Part shown: positions 41,276 to 49,361 of the stretch, piece after piece
Numbering within the stretch: position 1 is the first letter of the stretch
How the letters are laid out: each line of letters begins with the position of its first letter
Origin: JBLNBN01 sp050260015
Lineage (GTDB): Bacteria > Bacteroidota > Ignavibacteria > Kapaibacteriales > UBA2268
DNA: 54,614 nt
Assembly (NCBI GenBank): GCA_050260015.1
Contig: JBLNBN010000007.1
Location: 1 to 54,614, forward strand
Reading direction: 5' to 3'
Position numbers and translations under genes: made by a program
The notes under the pieces: model-generated
Told to the model about the DNA's origin: nothing
What the model saw: the letters and a program-made list of their open reading frames with translations, nothing else
The model's database searches: none

Positions 41276-42286
41276 CTACTCCTTTATAAGTTCTTTTGCA
41301 TTTATTTTGTTTGTTCCCCGCGTCAGGGGAATAATTAGTATGCCGACGAGTATCCAGAACATCTCTCTTATCCTGCTTATCAGCGAGATATAGACGCCGA
41401 CGGAGGAATTGATCCCTATCGCGCCCGTCATTAAGAAATAAACGCTCTCGCGCGCTCCTATCTGCATTGGGATGAAAAACAACATATTTAAGAACAGCGA
41501 GGATATCGAGCTGAAATAAATCGCCTGGTAGAATTTCATTTCTATCCCGATCGACTGGACTATAAATAGTATTTCAAAGCTCGTTACTATGCGCGCGGCG
41601 AAGTTCATTATTAAAGAAATATAAAATCCGCGCCTGTGATTCAAATAAAAGTTTCTTATTTCCGCGTCTATTTCCCCCACCTGAGTTTTGGATGCGTACA
41701 TCTTCCTCCTTAGCGCGAAGGGCATCGGCGCCCTTAGCAGTAGCTTATAAAGCCTGAGTATCGCTCCTTTATTCAATATTAAGTAGAACAGGTAGAGCAA
41801 AAGCGCTACGAACGCCACCGCCGACGCGGCTATCTTTAGGTCGTTTGCCGTCTTGGTTATCTTCAATCCAAGTATAAGAAAGCCCAGCAGCCAGAAAACG
41901 ACGTGAGAAAGAACGTGCATGATGTAAAACTTGACCGTCGCCGAGACTGAGTTCGTATAGCCCAATTCTTCCTTTAAGCTGTTTATCTTAAAGATCTCGC
42001 CGCCTAGCGCTACAAATGGCGTTATGTAATTCAAGCTGAAACCGCTGACGACTATCCCAAAAACTTTCTTAAACGAGATCCTCTTATCATAGAGATTTAT
42101 GATTGACTTAAAAGCGACTGCGTTAAGCAGGTACGCCGGCAGCCAAATCGCTACGACGGGAATTATCCAATACCCCGTTTTAAGCAAATTCAAGTAAAGT
42201 CTTCCGACTCCGTACCTCCATACGATGAAGCCAAATATAAGCAAGCAGACTATAAAGACAACATTATTTAAAGCCTTGCTCTTCAT
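41276..42286 (-). CDS. Lysylphosphatidylglycerol synthase TM-region / flippase-like membrane protein
   Basis: The 336-residue polytopic protein has about eight membrane helices. It matches the AglD/MprF-N (UPF0104) family: GGEIFKINSLKEELGYTNSVSATVKF near the first third, which includes the family E-x-x-K/R region, and PMQIGARESVYFLMTGAIGI late in the chain. Such proteins are thought to move or flip lipids. The start overlaps the CDP-alcohol transferase stop by four bases (ATGA), so its substrate may be the lipid made by that enzyme. Confidence 0.85.
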   Translation of the reverse strand: MKSKALNNVVFIVCLLIFGFIVWRYGVGRLYLNLLKTGYWIIPVVAIWLPAYLLNAVAFKSIINLYDKRISFKKVFGIVVSGFSLNYITPFVALGGEIFKINSLKEELGYTNSVSATVKFYIMHVLSHVVFWLLGFLILGLKITKTANDLKIAASAVAFVALLLYLFYLILNKGAILRLYKLLLRAPMPFALRRKMYASKTQVGEIDAEIRNFYLNHRRGFYISLIMNFAARIVTSFEILFIVQSIGIEMKFYQAIYFSSISSLFLNMLFFIPMQIGARESVYFLMTGAIGINSSVGVYISLISRIREMFWILVGILIIPLTRGTNKINAKELIKE

Positions 42287-43212
42287 CGGCCCTGCGCTTC
42301 AATCATTTTTTGGTTCAGCTCCGCGCTGCCCGCCTCGTGCTTACTTATTAAATAGATCAATACGATATTCAGAACGACAGTCTCGAACAGCAGGAAAATA
42401 TATATGTTTTTAAAGAACAACGTCAGGTAAATCGCAAAAAACCTCGCATTGAGCGTTAACCCGTTGCAATACTTCTGGAGCGGGCGGCTCATCCCGCGGA
42501 ATTCGCTTCTAATATTTTGGGGGAGCCCCTGTCCAAACTTTTCCGCGGCGAGTCGAATGAAACGTTGAAAGTTCTTCGTCAAGGCCTCCTGTTTCCTGGT
42601 ATAATTAATATAAAGCAATGCGAAGAACTTTTCAATAAAGTTCATACCGCTCTTATTTGCTTGATACTGCTCCGCAAGCGTTTCGTAACTGTCGAATTCG
42701 CTCTTATTCTTACCGAAAACGAAGTAGAGGTGCGCGTTTCGGTAGTAATCCGCCATGGCGCTCTGGAAGGAATGCGACACGATCGCGAGCGCATAGAGCC
42801 CCGTATAAGCCAATATATTTCCTTCGGGCAGGAACCTGAAGTAAAGATGCAAGTAAATGCCGATAAACCACAGGTACCCGCTAATGCCGTCGAGCGTGCG
42901 ACCGATCCGCGAGCAATTGTTAGTCATACGCGCGAGCTGCCCGTCCGCGCTGTCCAAGGAGCTGCCTAAGGCCAAAAGAAGTATCCCCGCGACGTTTAGC
43001 GTCACGTCGTCGTAGTAGAAGAACCTGCTTGCCGCGATGCCGCTCAGTATGCCAAGGACTGTTATAACGTTCGGGGTTGCGCCGATCTTCCTTGCGAGCA
43101 GCGCGATAGCCAATCCAACGCGGCGGAATATCAGCAGATCTATCTTCTCTTCCGTGTCGGAGGATTTTACGGTTGCGGCGAGCAGCGCCGCAAATTGCGA
43201 TTCGTTCGCCAT
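42283..43212 (-). CDS. CDP-alcohol phosphatidyltransferase-family membrane enzyme with altered signature
   Basis: The start is set at the ATG at 43212 (MANESQFAALL), with GGGGGA nine bases upstream and the ATP-grasp stop two bases away; the ORF is open upstream into that gene. The 309-residue protein has the signature D87-x-x-D90-G-x-x-A-R...G104-x-x-x-D108-x-x-x-G112 (DSADGQLAR, then GRTLDGISG). The fourth position, normally Asp and proposed as the general base, is Gly (GGG codon at 42877-42879). A long soluble insert follows helix 4. The family joins a CDP-activated alcohol to an acceptor; CDP-inositol or CDP-diacylglycerol are the likely donors here, given its neighbours. Confidence 0.88.
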   Translation of the reverse strand: MANESQFAALLAATVKSSDTEEKIDLLIFRRVGLAIALLARKIGATPNVITVLGILSGIAASRFFYYDDVTLNVAGILLLALGSSLDSADGQLARMTNNCSRIGRTLDGISGYLWFIGIYLHLYFRFLPEGNILAYTGLYALAIVSHSFQSAMADYYRNAHLYFVFGKNKSEFDSYETLAEQYQANKSGMNFIEKFFALLYINYTRKQEALTKNFQRFIRLAAEKFGQGLPQNIRSEFRGMSRPLQKYCNGLTLNARFFAIYLTLFFKNIYIFLLFETVVLNIVLIYLISKHEAGSAELNQKMIEAQGR

Positions 43213-43214
43213 GG

Positions 43215-44033
43215 TTAGATTCCCCCGTTCTTCATGATTTCGCTTACGAGCCGGGCAATCGCCGAGCTGGCCTCTTCCTTTACCGGCGCGAAGCTTGGCC
43301 AATCGTTGAAGTCTATAATGGATATCTCGCCCGCGTCGGAAATTATTGCGTCCCCGCCATAAATTAATACGTCAGTTAATTCGGACGCCCTATTGGATAT
43401 GCTTATTAGTTCCTCTTCATTGAATTTATTATGAATTAAGCCGTTTACATAATACCAGGAAAAGAAATCCGTTCCGCGAACGCCGTAGAATTTCACCTCG
43501 GAACCGACTTTATGCTCTTGCACTACGGACTTTTTAATGCCCCTTCTCTTAAATTCCTTTATAGTTCCAACAAGTTCCGGCATGCTGTATATCGGGGTTA
43601 CGTCCTCGCGGTGGAGCGTGTGGTTCTCTCTCTTTAGCCATAGCTTCCCGGCGGCGAGGCCGTCCAATTGCGCCGGGTCGAAAGAGCTCGCGTTCACTAC
43701 GACGCTTTTTGGGATGGGCACGTTGGAATTATTGAATATGTCGACCAGCGCTTCCCTGAACGCGTTATATACGCCCTTCGGCGAATTGACGACGAGGCTT
43801 CCCTCCTTCGCTATTTCGGCTAGCTTTTCCAGCGTTTTGTCGTTTCTTCCCATAGTTAAGTACGCGTCGAACTTAACGGGAGTCTTTACGAATTCGGATT
43901 CGCTCATCAGCTTAACGTCGAATCCCTGTTCGCGCAATTTCTCAGCCGTTAGCCTTATGATTATCGCGTCGTTCGAAACGTGATTCGGCGAGAACTTCCT
44001 ATCCCGCATAATTCCTAGTACTTGACTTTTCAT
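43215..44033 (-). CDS. ATP-grasp enzyme of unknown substrate in the inositol cluster
   Basis: The 272-residue cytoplasmic protein has an N-terminal pre-ATP-grasp-like region and an ATP-grasp fold. ATP-binding elements are LWLKREN (about 131-137), VVQEHKVGSEVKFYGVRG, and the metal-binding IIDFNDWPSF near the C-terminus (D-x-N). The QEH...V-K-Y/F-V and D-F-N-D-W-P-S-F elements loosely resemble inositol-tetrakisphosphate 1-kinase (ITPK) and also RimK-type ligases; I cannot decide. GAAAGG precedes the ATG, and it is the second gene of the cluster, 145 bases after the NTP transferase and 2 bases before the CDP-alcohol transferase. Confidence 0.8.
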   Translation of the reverse strand: MKSQVLGIMRDRKFSPNHVSNDAIIIRLTAEKLREQGFDVKLMSESEFVKTPVKFDAYLTMGRNDKTLEKLAEIAKEGSLVVNSPKGVYNAFREALVDIFNNSNVPIPKSVVVNASSFDPAQLDGLAAGKLWLKRENHTLHREDVTPIYSMPELVGTIKEFKRRGIKKSVVQEHKVGSEVKFYGVRGTDFFSWYYVNGLIHNKFNEEELISISNRASELTDVLIYGGDAIISDAGEISIIDFNDWPSFAPVKEEASSAIARLVSEIMKNGGI

Positions 44034-44178
44034 AATCCTTTCGTATATTTATCTTGATTTATATTCATGTAGTTCGTTTTTGCTTATTCTTTCTTTAAAG
44101 AATATGACGTGCATTGCCGTTTTGCAATTTTTTAGAAATTTGGGCAGCTCGCTAAAATGAATTTAGATTACAATGGCT

Positions 44179-44886
44179 TTACACGGAAATTTCCTCCATT
44201 AGAAATTGCTCCGCCGCCTTGATGTCGCCGATACGGTCCACGTCGATCATCTTCCCGAACTTGAAAGCTTTTACGGGAGCTCCGCTCGCTGCCAGCTCGC
44301 GCAGGAACAGCCTCAAATTTTTACCGCCGGACCGGATAATTTCCTGTATCAATGGAAATATATCGGAGGAAAAGTAATAGATCCCGCCCGTTATGTATCG
44401 ATTGTCGTTGGGTTCGTTTTCGAATGCAAGCGCGTCGCCGCTATCATTTATCCTGACGTAAAGGGGTTTCTCGTCGTCGACGTAATCCGTTATCGCGACC
44501 GAATTATGGCCTTCGGGAGCTTTCTCGCAATAGCGAACATATGCGGTTAGATCGCTCCTTCTGAAAATTGTGTCGACGGTAAAAAGCATGAACGGCTTGC
44601 CACGCAGGTAATTCCTAAGCTCGAAGAGGCTGTGCATGGAGCTCGGCGTGCATTTTTTTATGACATTTATTGGAAAATCGGAGGAATAGCTATCCAAATA
44701 CTCGGTTACCTCGTAGAAGTTTTCATTAACGATTATCGAGACGGACTCCGGGCGAAATTCAGCAATGGACTCGATCAATCTTCCGATTAGCGGTTTATTA
44801 TCTAACTTTATAAGCGGCTTAGGGATTCCGACTCCTTCCTGCTGCAGTCTCGAGCCTTCGCCCGCGGCGATAATAGCAAAATTCAT
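44179..44886 (-). CDS. NTP transferase, candidate CTP:inositol-1-phosphate cytidylyltransferase
   Basis: The 235-residue nucleotidyltransferase has the N-terminal loop FAIIAAGEGSRLQQEG with KPLIKLDNKPLIGR, the catalytic Asp in LFTVDTIF, and GGIYYFSSDIF (product-binding region). This is the MobA-like/sugar nucleotidyltransferase fold. In the di-myo-inositol-phosphate pathway a similar domain activates inositol-1-phosphate to CDP-inositol, next to a CDP-alcohol transferase; the same pairing is seen here. It is the first gene of the cluster and is preceded by GAGGAAAAATGAA and an AT-rich promoter-like region. Confidence 0.86.
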   Translation of the reverse strand: MNFAIIAAGEGSRLQQEGVGIPKPLIKLDNKPLIGRLIESIAEFRPESVSIIVNENFYEVTEYLDSYSSDFPINVIKKCTPSSMHSLFELRNYLRGKPFMLFTVDTIFRRSDLTAYVRYCEKAPEGHNSVAITDYVDDEKPLYVRINDSGDALAFENEPNDNRYITGGIYYFSSDIFPLIQEIIRSGGKNLRLFLRELAASGAPVKAFKFGKMIDVDRIGDIKAAEQFLMEEISV

Positions 44887-45089
44887 TTCATTTTTCCTCT
44901 TTGATTATATTCTTTTCACGAATAAGAAAGGAAATTGTTACAGGGATTTCATTTGAAACATCAATAGATTATAGAAAAGACGCAGTTTGTAATTTTTTTA
45001 CATTTTTCACGCAACGAATATAGATTTTAAGTGTTATATTCTATATGTTACAAGTTAGAAATCTGTTTTCAAGTTATTGAGGACAAGTC

Positions 45090-48000
45090 ATGAAACTTTT
45101 GTTATGTTTCCTAACTGTTATTTTTGAAGTAGGATTAGCCGACGCTCAATCCCTCTCGATATTCGACGTAGATACGTCGTCATTCCCTGTAATGAAAGCA
45201 AAATTTTTTGCTCTCGATCGCCCCGGTAATTCAATTAAAAATTTAGTCGCTTCCGACTTCGTGCTTACCGAATGCGGGATTCCCCGCGAAATTGTCTCGA
45301 TTACCAATTTCGATGAGACAGTCCCCGAAAATATTTCTATCGCGCTCGTCGCGGATATCTCCGCCCAGCTCTCTCCTTCCATCGACCTTATGAAATATAC
45401 GGCGAAGGAAATTATTAACGCGTTGCCCGCCGGTAGATTCGAAGCCGCCATATCCTCCTTCGACGAAAAGGGAACGCTTATCCAGGAATTAACATCCGGC
45501 AAGAATCTGTTAATTAATGCGCTCAAAGATATGTCTATCACGGGCTCATTAGGAAAAGACTATAACGCGGCGCTTATCGACCCTGCGGCCGGAGGAATTT
45601 TTGTTTGCTCGAACGCTAAGTACAGGAAGAACGTTATTTTAATCGCCCGCGGCGTCCCAACGATCCCTATCGATGAAACATTGATACTCGATAAAGCAAG
45701 GAAATCTGGGGTTACGATCAATTGCATATTTATAGGCTCCGCAATCCACGAAACGATCAAAAGGATTGTAAATCAAACCGGCGGCTGCTATACCGATAAC
45801 GTAAATACTTACGACGAAGCTATCGTTGCGGCTCGACAAATCGTCCTTAGGTTAACGAAGCTCGGCCAGGCGTCCCAAATTCAATGGCGTAGCGACTTCC
45901 TTTGCAAACGGGAGAATATCGAAGTAAAGGCGTACGCCAAACCCGACTTAAAATCGCAATTCTCCTATCTGCTTCCAAATAGCGGTGTAACGAAACTGGT
46001 TTTCTGCCCGGCGTACATTACCTTTAAGGATTTGCCGGTCGGCGCAAAGCATGAAATGCCTGTATTGATAACGGCGATAAACTCGGATTTCCATATATCC
46101 AATTTTAATAGTTCCAACCCGCGATTCTCTATACTTGAAACCGGGACGACCATAAGAAAAGGCGAAACTAAAACCATGACAGTCAGCTATGACGCTATGG
46201 ATAGCAGCCAAAATTACTCCGTTCTGTCGGTAAAAACGGATAAATGCGACGGGGAATTCTACGCGCTGGCCGAATACGAAAGCGCAAGGGAATTCGATTC
46301 GAGCTCGGGATTAAAAGTTACGTTCCCTAACGGCGGAGAGTTCTTTGCGCTCGGCGCGGATACGACTATAACCTGGACGGGAATTGATCCGGCGGAGATC
46401 GTTACCATTGAATATAGCTTCGACGACGGCATGACGTGGAATTTAATAACCGACAATGCAAGCGGATTGAGTTACCTATGGAAAAATATACCCAAGCCTT
46501 CAAGCGATAGGTGCTTGATCAGGATTAGCGATAAAAGCTCGGAGAGAAGCAACTGGGCGCGGCTATATGGCGGCAGTTCAGGGGAAATATTTTCGCATAT
46601 AACCCGGACTAAGGACGGCAACTATCTCGCGGCAGGATTGTCGGAATCTAACGACGGGGACGTAAAAAGCAATAAAGGCGAAACGGACGTATGGGCTATA
46701 CTGATCAATCCGAAAGGCGATATTATCTGGAGTAAATCGATCGGCGGACAATTCGTCGAGGGTATTAATTCCGCTATCGAAATGGACGACGGGAGTTTTA
46801 TTCTCGTTGGCTACACTCATAGCCCCGACGGCGATTTTGAGCCCGTTCTCAAAGGTTGGAGGGACGGCTTGATAATTAAATTAAGCAAGGACGGCGATCT
46901 TGAATGGACCAAAACTCTTGGCAGTTCTGAATTTGATTATTTCAGATCCGTTTGCAAAACAAACGACGGCGGGTTCGCGATCGCAGGTTATGCCGGGTCT
47001 AACGATTTTGATTTGCTGGGCAAGGCGCAAGGCGGGGTGTGGGCGCTAAGATTCGATAATAATGGATCGTTGATTTGGCAAAACACCTACGGCAAAAAAA
47101 TCGGGACGAGCGATTCCAGGACAATTTTCCCAACCGGCGACGGCCAGTTCCTTATTGGCGGTCAAAGCATTAATAGGTTAGGCTTGGACTTGGTTCCCAA
47201 GCAAAAAGAGGATTGCTGGATAGCGAAAATCACCGGGGATGGGGTTATGGGGCCGCTTTGGACCTTCGGGGGTTCTGAGAATGAGCAGACGGAAAGAGCC
47301 ATTGAAACTAAGGACGGCGGATATATGTTTTGCGGTAATACTACATCCAAGAACGGCGATATCGTCAACGCTCACGACGAAGATGAAGGCTGGATAGTTA
47401 AGGTTGGGAAAAACGGCGACCTGCTGTGGCAAAAAGCGTTGGGCGGCTCTTTAATGGACCAAATTTTGTCAATCGATGAAACTGCCGACGGCGGTTGCAT
47501 AGGCGTAGGATTAACGAGATCTACCGACGGAGATATAAACAGGCCCGACCTCCAAGTTCGTGAAAGATTTTGGGCGGTTAAATTGGATTATGCGGGCAAA
47601 GTTGAATGGAGTTTGCCGCTGGACGATTTCTATGCTTCCCGCGGCTGCTCAGTTATTGCCCTGGAGGACGGGGGCTTTATTGCGGCCGGGCAAGCGACTA
47701 TCAAGAACAATACCTATCCGCAGGCGATGATTGTCAAGTTCCGAAAGGATCAAGGCAATCAATCAGACGTTTCAGATAACACTTTTTCAATCCTTGGTAC
47801 TTCGGCCCTATGCGATAACGTCGACATGGGTAAAGTAATTCTTGGCGCTTCCAAAGATTCCGTAATAACTTACTTTATCCGAAATTCAGGAAAATTTGCC
47901 TGCAACGTAAAGGACATTAGTATCAAAGGCGAGGATCCCGACGATTTCGACGTAAATTCTAAAAAAGCTTTCTCCATAGCCCCGGGCGAATTCCAGGCCG

Positions 48001-49103
48001 TCGAATTTCATTTCGAGCCTACGGCCGCGGGCAAGAGAAACGCCGATATAGAAATCGTTTTTCAGGATTCAATCCTGCTGCGTAGCATAACGGGCGAGGG
48101 AGTTATATCCGAAATCAAATCCATGGCGAAAGTCATTGATTTCGGAAATGTTAGGATAGGTAATGCAAAGGACACACTAATAGCCCTGATCGAAAATTTA
48201 TCCGCCCTTCCTATTGATTTTACTGAAACAAAATTGCTCGGTCAGGATAGCGTGCAATTCGAGATAATAGAAGGCGGCGGCCCATTCTCGCTTGGAACGG
48301 GCGGCAGGCGAGAGCTAAAGCTCAGGTTCAGACCCAACTACCTTGGCGGCTCCGGCTGCGAGCTTGGTTTCTTCTTTAACGCGCCCTTATCCCCTATGCT
48401 AATCCGGCTTTTAGGCCGGGGTATCGGGGGGCGGATCCGCTGCGATCATGTTTCGGCGGCTGTCGGCGAAAACGCTAAAGTGAACTTAACCATGGCGGGC
48501 GCGATATTTAATCCTATGGCTAGACTCCTTCCTGCCTTCCGCGCCAAGCTTAGATACCAGAGAACGCTCCTGGCCCCAAAAGACAAAGCCCTTCTAAAGA
48601 TGATCGAGGGCGATTCCGCCACCGTTGAGATTACCGGCTCCGCCGGCCCCGACAGCGTCCTGGCTTCAATAGACTTCAAGGCTGGTTTGGGTTCCGTGGA
48701 ATTTACCCCTATCGAATTGATCGAATTTATTTGGCTGGACGAGAACGGTCGGGAAATCGATTACGAGACGCTAACCGACGACGGTTCCTTTAATCTGCTG
48801 GGCGTTTGCCGCGAGGGAGGCGATCGGCTAATCAACCCCTCCCCTAAAGCGGGCATAACGGGGCTATCTCCAAACCCGGCTTCTTTGGAGATAACCGTTA
48901 CGATTAATCAAATTGAAGCCGGGGAAACTGGCTTGATCATATATAATATTCTTGGTGAAGAAGTAGCGAGAACAATGATCGACGGCCGCCCTACGGGACT
49001 TAAAGAGATTAAGCTCAACTTATCGAATTTCTCCCGGGGTATGTATTACCTTAAGTTCACGTCGCCTACCGGATCGGACGTCAGAAGCTTCATGGTCGAG
49101 TGA
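45090..49103 (+). CDS. Giant T9SS-type surface protein: degenerate VWA, repeat propeller, HYDIN-like repeats, cohesin-like domain
   Basis: The 1337-residue secreted protein has a signal peptide (about 1-19), then a VWA-like domain whose MIDAS is degenerate (VADISAQLS in place of DISGS). A KVTFPNGGEFFALGADT segment follows, as in the protein at 32301. About 490-885 is a repeat region with units like TRDGNYLAAGLSESNDGD and DGGFAIAGYAGSND, which suggests a beta-propeller of a different type. Two HYDIN/ASPM-like Ig repeats (about 905-1110) follow, then a cohesin-like domain (about 1115-1245) ending GVCREGGDRLINP. A T9SS sorting domain ends in GMYYLKF...MVE. GAGGACAAGTC precedes the ATG. Confidence 0.87.
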   Translation: MKLLLCFLTVIFEVGLADAQSLSIFDVDTSSFPVMKAKFFALDRPGNSIKNLVASDFVLTECGIPREIVSITNFDETVPENISIALVADISAQLSPSIDLMKYTAKEIINALPAGRFEAAISSFDEKGTLIQELTSGKNLLINALKDMSITGSLGKDYNAALIDPAAGGIFVCSNAKYRKNVILIARGVPTIPIDETLILDKARKSGVTINCIFIGSAIHETIKRIVNQTGGCYTDNVNTYDEAIVAARQIVLRLTKLGQASQIQWRSDFLCKRENIEVKAYAKPDLKSQFSYLLPNSGVTKLVFCPAYITFKDLPVGAKHEMPVLITAINSDFHISNFNSSNPRFSILETGTTIRKGETKTMTVSYDAMDSSQNYSVLSVKTDKCDGEFYALAEYESAREFDSSSGLKVTFPNGGEFFALGADTTITWTGIDPAEIVTIEYSFDDGMTWNLITDNASGLSYLWKNIPKPSSDRCLIRISDKSSERSNWARLYGGSSGEIFSHITRTKDGNYLAAGLSESNDGDVKSNKGETDVWAILINPKGDIIWSKSIGGQFVEGINSAIEMDDGSFILVGYTHSPDGDFEPVLKGWRDGLIIKLSKDGDLEWTKTLGSSEFDYFRSVCKTNDGGFAIAGYAGSNDFDLLGKAQGGVWALRFDNNGSLIWQNTYGKKIGTSDSRTIFPTGDGQFLIGGQSINRLGLDLVPKQKEDCWIAKITGDGVMGPLWTFGGSENEQTERAIETKDGGYMFCGNTTSKNGDIVNAHDEDEGWIVKVGKNGDLLWQKALGGSLMDQILSIDETADGGCIGVGLTRSTDGDINRPDLQVRERFWAVKLDYAGKVEWSLPLDDFYASRGCSVIALEDGGFIAAGQATIKNNTYPQAMIVKFRKDQGNQSDVSDNTFSILGTSALCDNVDMGKVILGASKDSVITYFIRNSGKFACNVKDISIKGEDPDDFDVNSKKAFSIAPGEFQAVEFHFEPTAAGKRNADIEIVFQDSILLRSITGEGVISEIKSMAKVIDFGNVRIGNAKDTLIALIENLSALPIDFTETKLLGQDSVQFEIIEGGGPFSLGTGGRRELKLRFRPNYLGGSGCELGFFFNAPLSPMLIRLLGRGIGGRIRCDHVSAAVGENAKVNLTMAGAIFNPMARLLPAFRAKLRYQRTLLAPKDKALLKMIEGDSATVEITGSAGPDSVLASIDFKAGLGSVEFTPIELIEFIWLDENGREIDYETLTDDGSFNLLGVCREGGDRLINPSPKAGITGLSPNPASLEITVTINQIEAGETGLIIYNILGEEVARTMIDGRPTGLKEIKLNLSNFSRGMYYLKFTSPTGSDVRSFMVE

Positions 49104-49115
49104 CCTAATTATCAA

Positions 49116-49133
49116 CCTGGATTATTATCCAGG
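49116..49133. repeat. Short hairpin after the surface-protein gene
   Basis: CCTGGAT (49116-49122) and ATCCAGG (49127-49133) form a perfect 7-bp stem with a TATT loop, 13 bases after the stop. There is no T-run, so it probably stabilises the mRNA end, while termination occurs at the next hairpin. Confidence 0.6.
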
Positions 49134-49148
49134 GACGCTTAACCTGGT

Positions 49149-49194
49149 AAAAAGCTCTTTCACCAATATTTGGGTAAGAGCTTTTTCCTTTTTC
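49149..49194 (+). terminator. Terminator of the 45090-49103 gene
   Basis: An 11-bp perfect stem, AAAAAGCTCTT (49149-49159) with AAGAGCTTTTT (49176-49186), has an inner CCAA/TTGG pairing in the loop. CCTTTTTC follows. It is a strong rho-independent terminator. Confidence 0.9.
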
Positions 49195-49361
49195 AAATTT
49201 GCTTATGTAAATCAAAAACGCAGATCAAAAGCAAAAAAATTATCTATCAAAATCGACAAAAAACTGCAATTTTTTTTGAATTGAAGTGTAATTAATTATA
49301 AGAACTGCCATAGTTTGAAAAAAAATTCTCCGCCAAAATCGACGGAAAAGGAGAATCCAAC

